Below are positions 47,746-47,920 of a stretch of 47,920 nucleotides of DNA, one piece after another. The DNA comes from JBFGCM01 sp041581135 (GTDB lineage Bacteria > Actinomycetota > Acidimicrobiia > Spongiisociales > UBA5794). Position numbers and translations under genes: made by a program. Every line of letters starts with the position of its first letter. Within the stretch, counting starts at the first letter, position 1. Location of the stretch: NCBI GenBank assembly GCA_041581135.1, contig JBFGCM010000018.1:1-47920 (forward strand), in the 5' to 3' direction. The notes beneath the pieces were generated by a model. It saw only the letters and a list, made by a program, of their open reading frames with translations, did not search any database and was not told the DNA's origin.

Positions 47746-47920
47746 ATGGTTGTCGATTTCGGACGACAATCTGGCGGCGCACAAATGCCGTGGGTAGAGA
47801 GGACGCGTGGGCGCGCCCACCTGCGGCTCCGCCCGGCGCTGCGCATGGGCCTACCCACGCTGCTATTGCTCTTGTGGTTTGCCATCGCAGCCGCCCACAG
47901 CACACCGGCCGCCGGGAGCA
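47746..47920 (+). CDS. Start of an exported or membrane protein (cut by window edge)
   Basis: 58 codons are open to the window edge from an ATG at 47746, preceded by a near-perfect AAAGGAGG 5 nt upstream, the strongest ribosome site in the window. The frame reads MVVDFGRQSGGAQMPWVERT, then a basic stretch (RGRAHLRLRPALRMG) and LPTLLLLLWFAIAAAH, a signal or anchor helix, followed by STPAAGS, which suits a cleavage site. The function lies beyond the edge. Confidence 0.6.
   Translation, partial: MVVDFGRQSGGAQMPWVERTRGRAHLRLRPALRMGLPTLLLLLWFAIAAAHSTPAAGS

Overview
This is a GC-rich, gene-dense stretch of a bacterial chromosome. Several traits point to an actinobacterium, with an Acidimicrobiia-like organism as my best guess (inference, not proven). 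These are the codon bias towards G/C at third positions, lipoproteins with Thr-rich linkers, a deazaflavin-type nitroreductase-like protein, a trans-acting enoyl-reductase homologue, and a dozen or so genes that start 6-7 nt after a TANNNT box, the layout of leaderless transcripts. I see no rRNA, tRNA, IS element, prophage or CRISPR array.

Layout. 1-16 kb is a mosaic of single genes: three SAM methyltransferases, lipoproteins (beta-lactamase-fold serine hydrolase, intradiol dioxygenase-like), a DM13 protein, an enoyl-reductase-like protein, a quinone-reductase-like MDR, an MFS carrier, an AraC regulator and a secreted 5'-nucleotidase. It also holds two decayed genes, a methyltransferase tail and a patatin with an internal deletion. 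16-28 kb carries an orphan histidine kinase, a streptomycin-kinase-like APH, and a sulfotransferase divergent from a tetR-ABC exporter operon around a shared palindrome. It continues with an LPVTG-anchored repeat protein, a DinB/HAD pair, a DEAD-box helicase with a C-terminal RRM, an MTA/SAH-nucleosidase-like enzyme and a Ddn-like protein.

28.5-41.2 kb is the most distinctive part: a compact, mostly translationally coupled LacI-led locus. Its order is lacI, double-SnoaL protein, bicupin, alpha/beta hydrolase, ABC solute-binding protein, hairpin, two permeases, two further double-SnoaL proteins, an HpsN-like (histidinol-dehydrogenase fold) dehydrogenase, an SDR and a fourth double-SnoaL protein. 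No ATPase is encoded there. The LacI gene has a consensus-like promoter with a 14-bp near-palindrome over its -10 region and a matching half-site 76 bp upstream. I read the locus as an inducible uptake and oxidation pathway for a small hydroxylated compound. HpsN homology suggests a sulfopropanediol-like or polyol-like substrate, but no desulfonating enzyme is present, so the substrate is open. The four double-SnoaL proteins, eight NTF2-like domains sharing PPTG and WYGPxGxG motifs, are the best candidate for undescribed biochemistry.

41.2-47.9 kb has a decayed secreted-protein tail, a GNAT protein, an MscS channel, a membrane protein, an exported Calx-beta protein, a class I glutamine amidotransferase of the PuuD type, a YdfG-like SDR and the start of an exported protein cut by the window edge.
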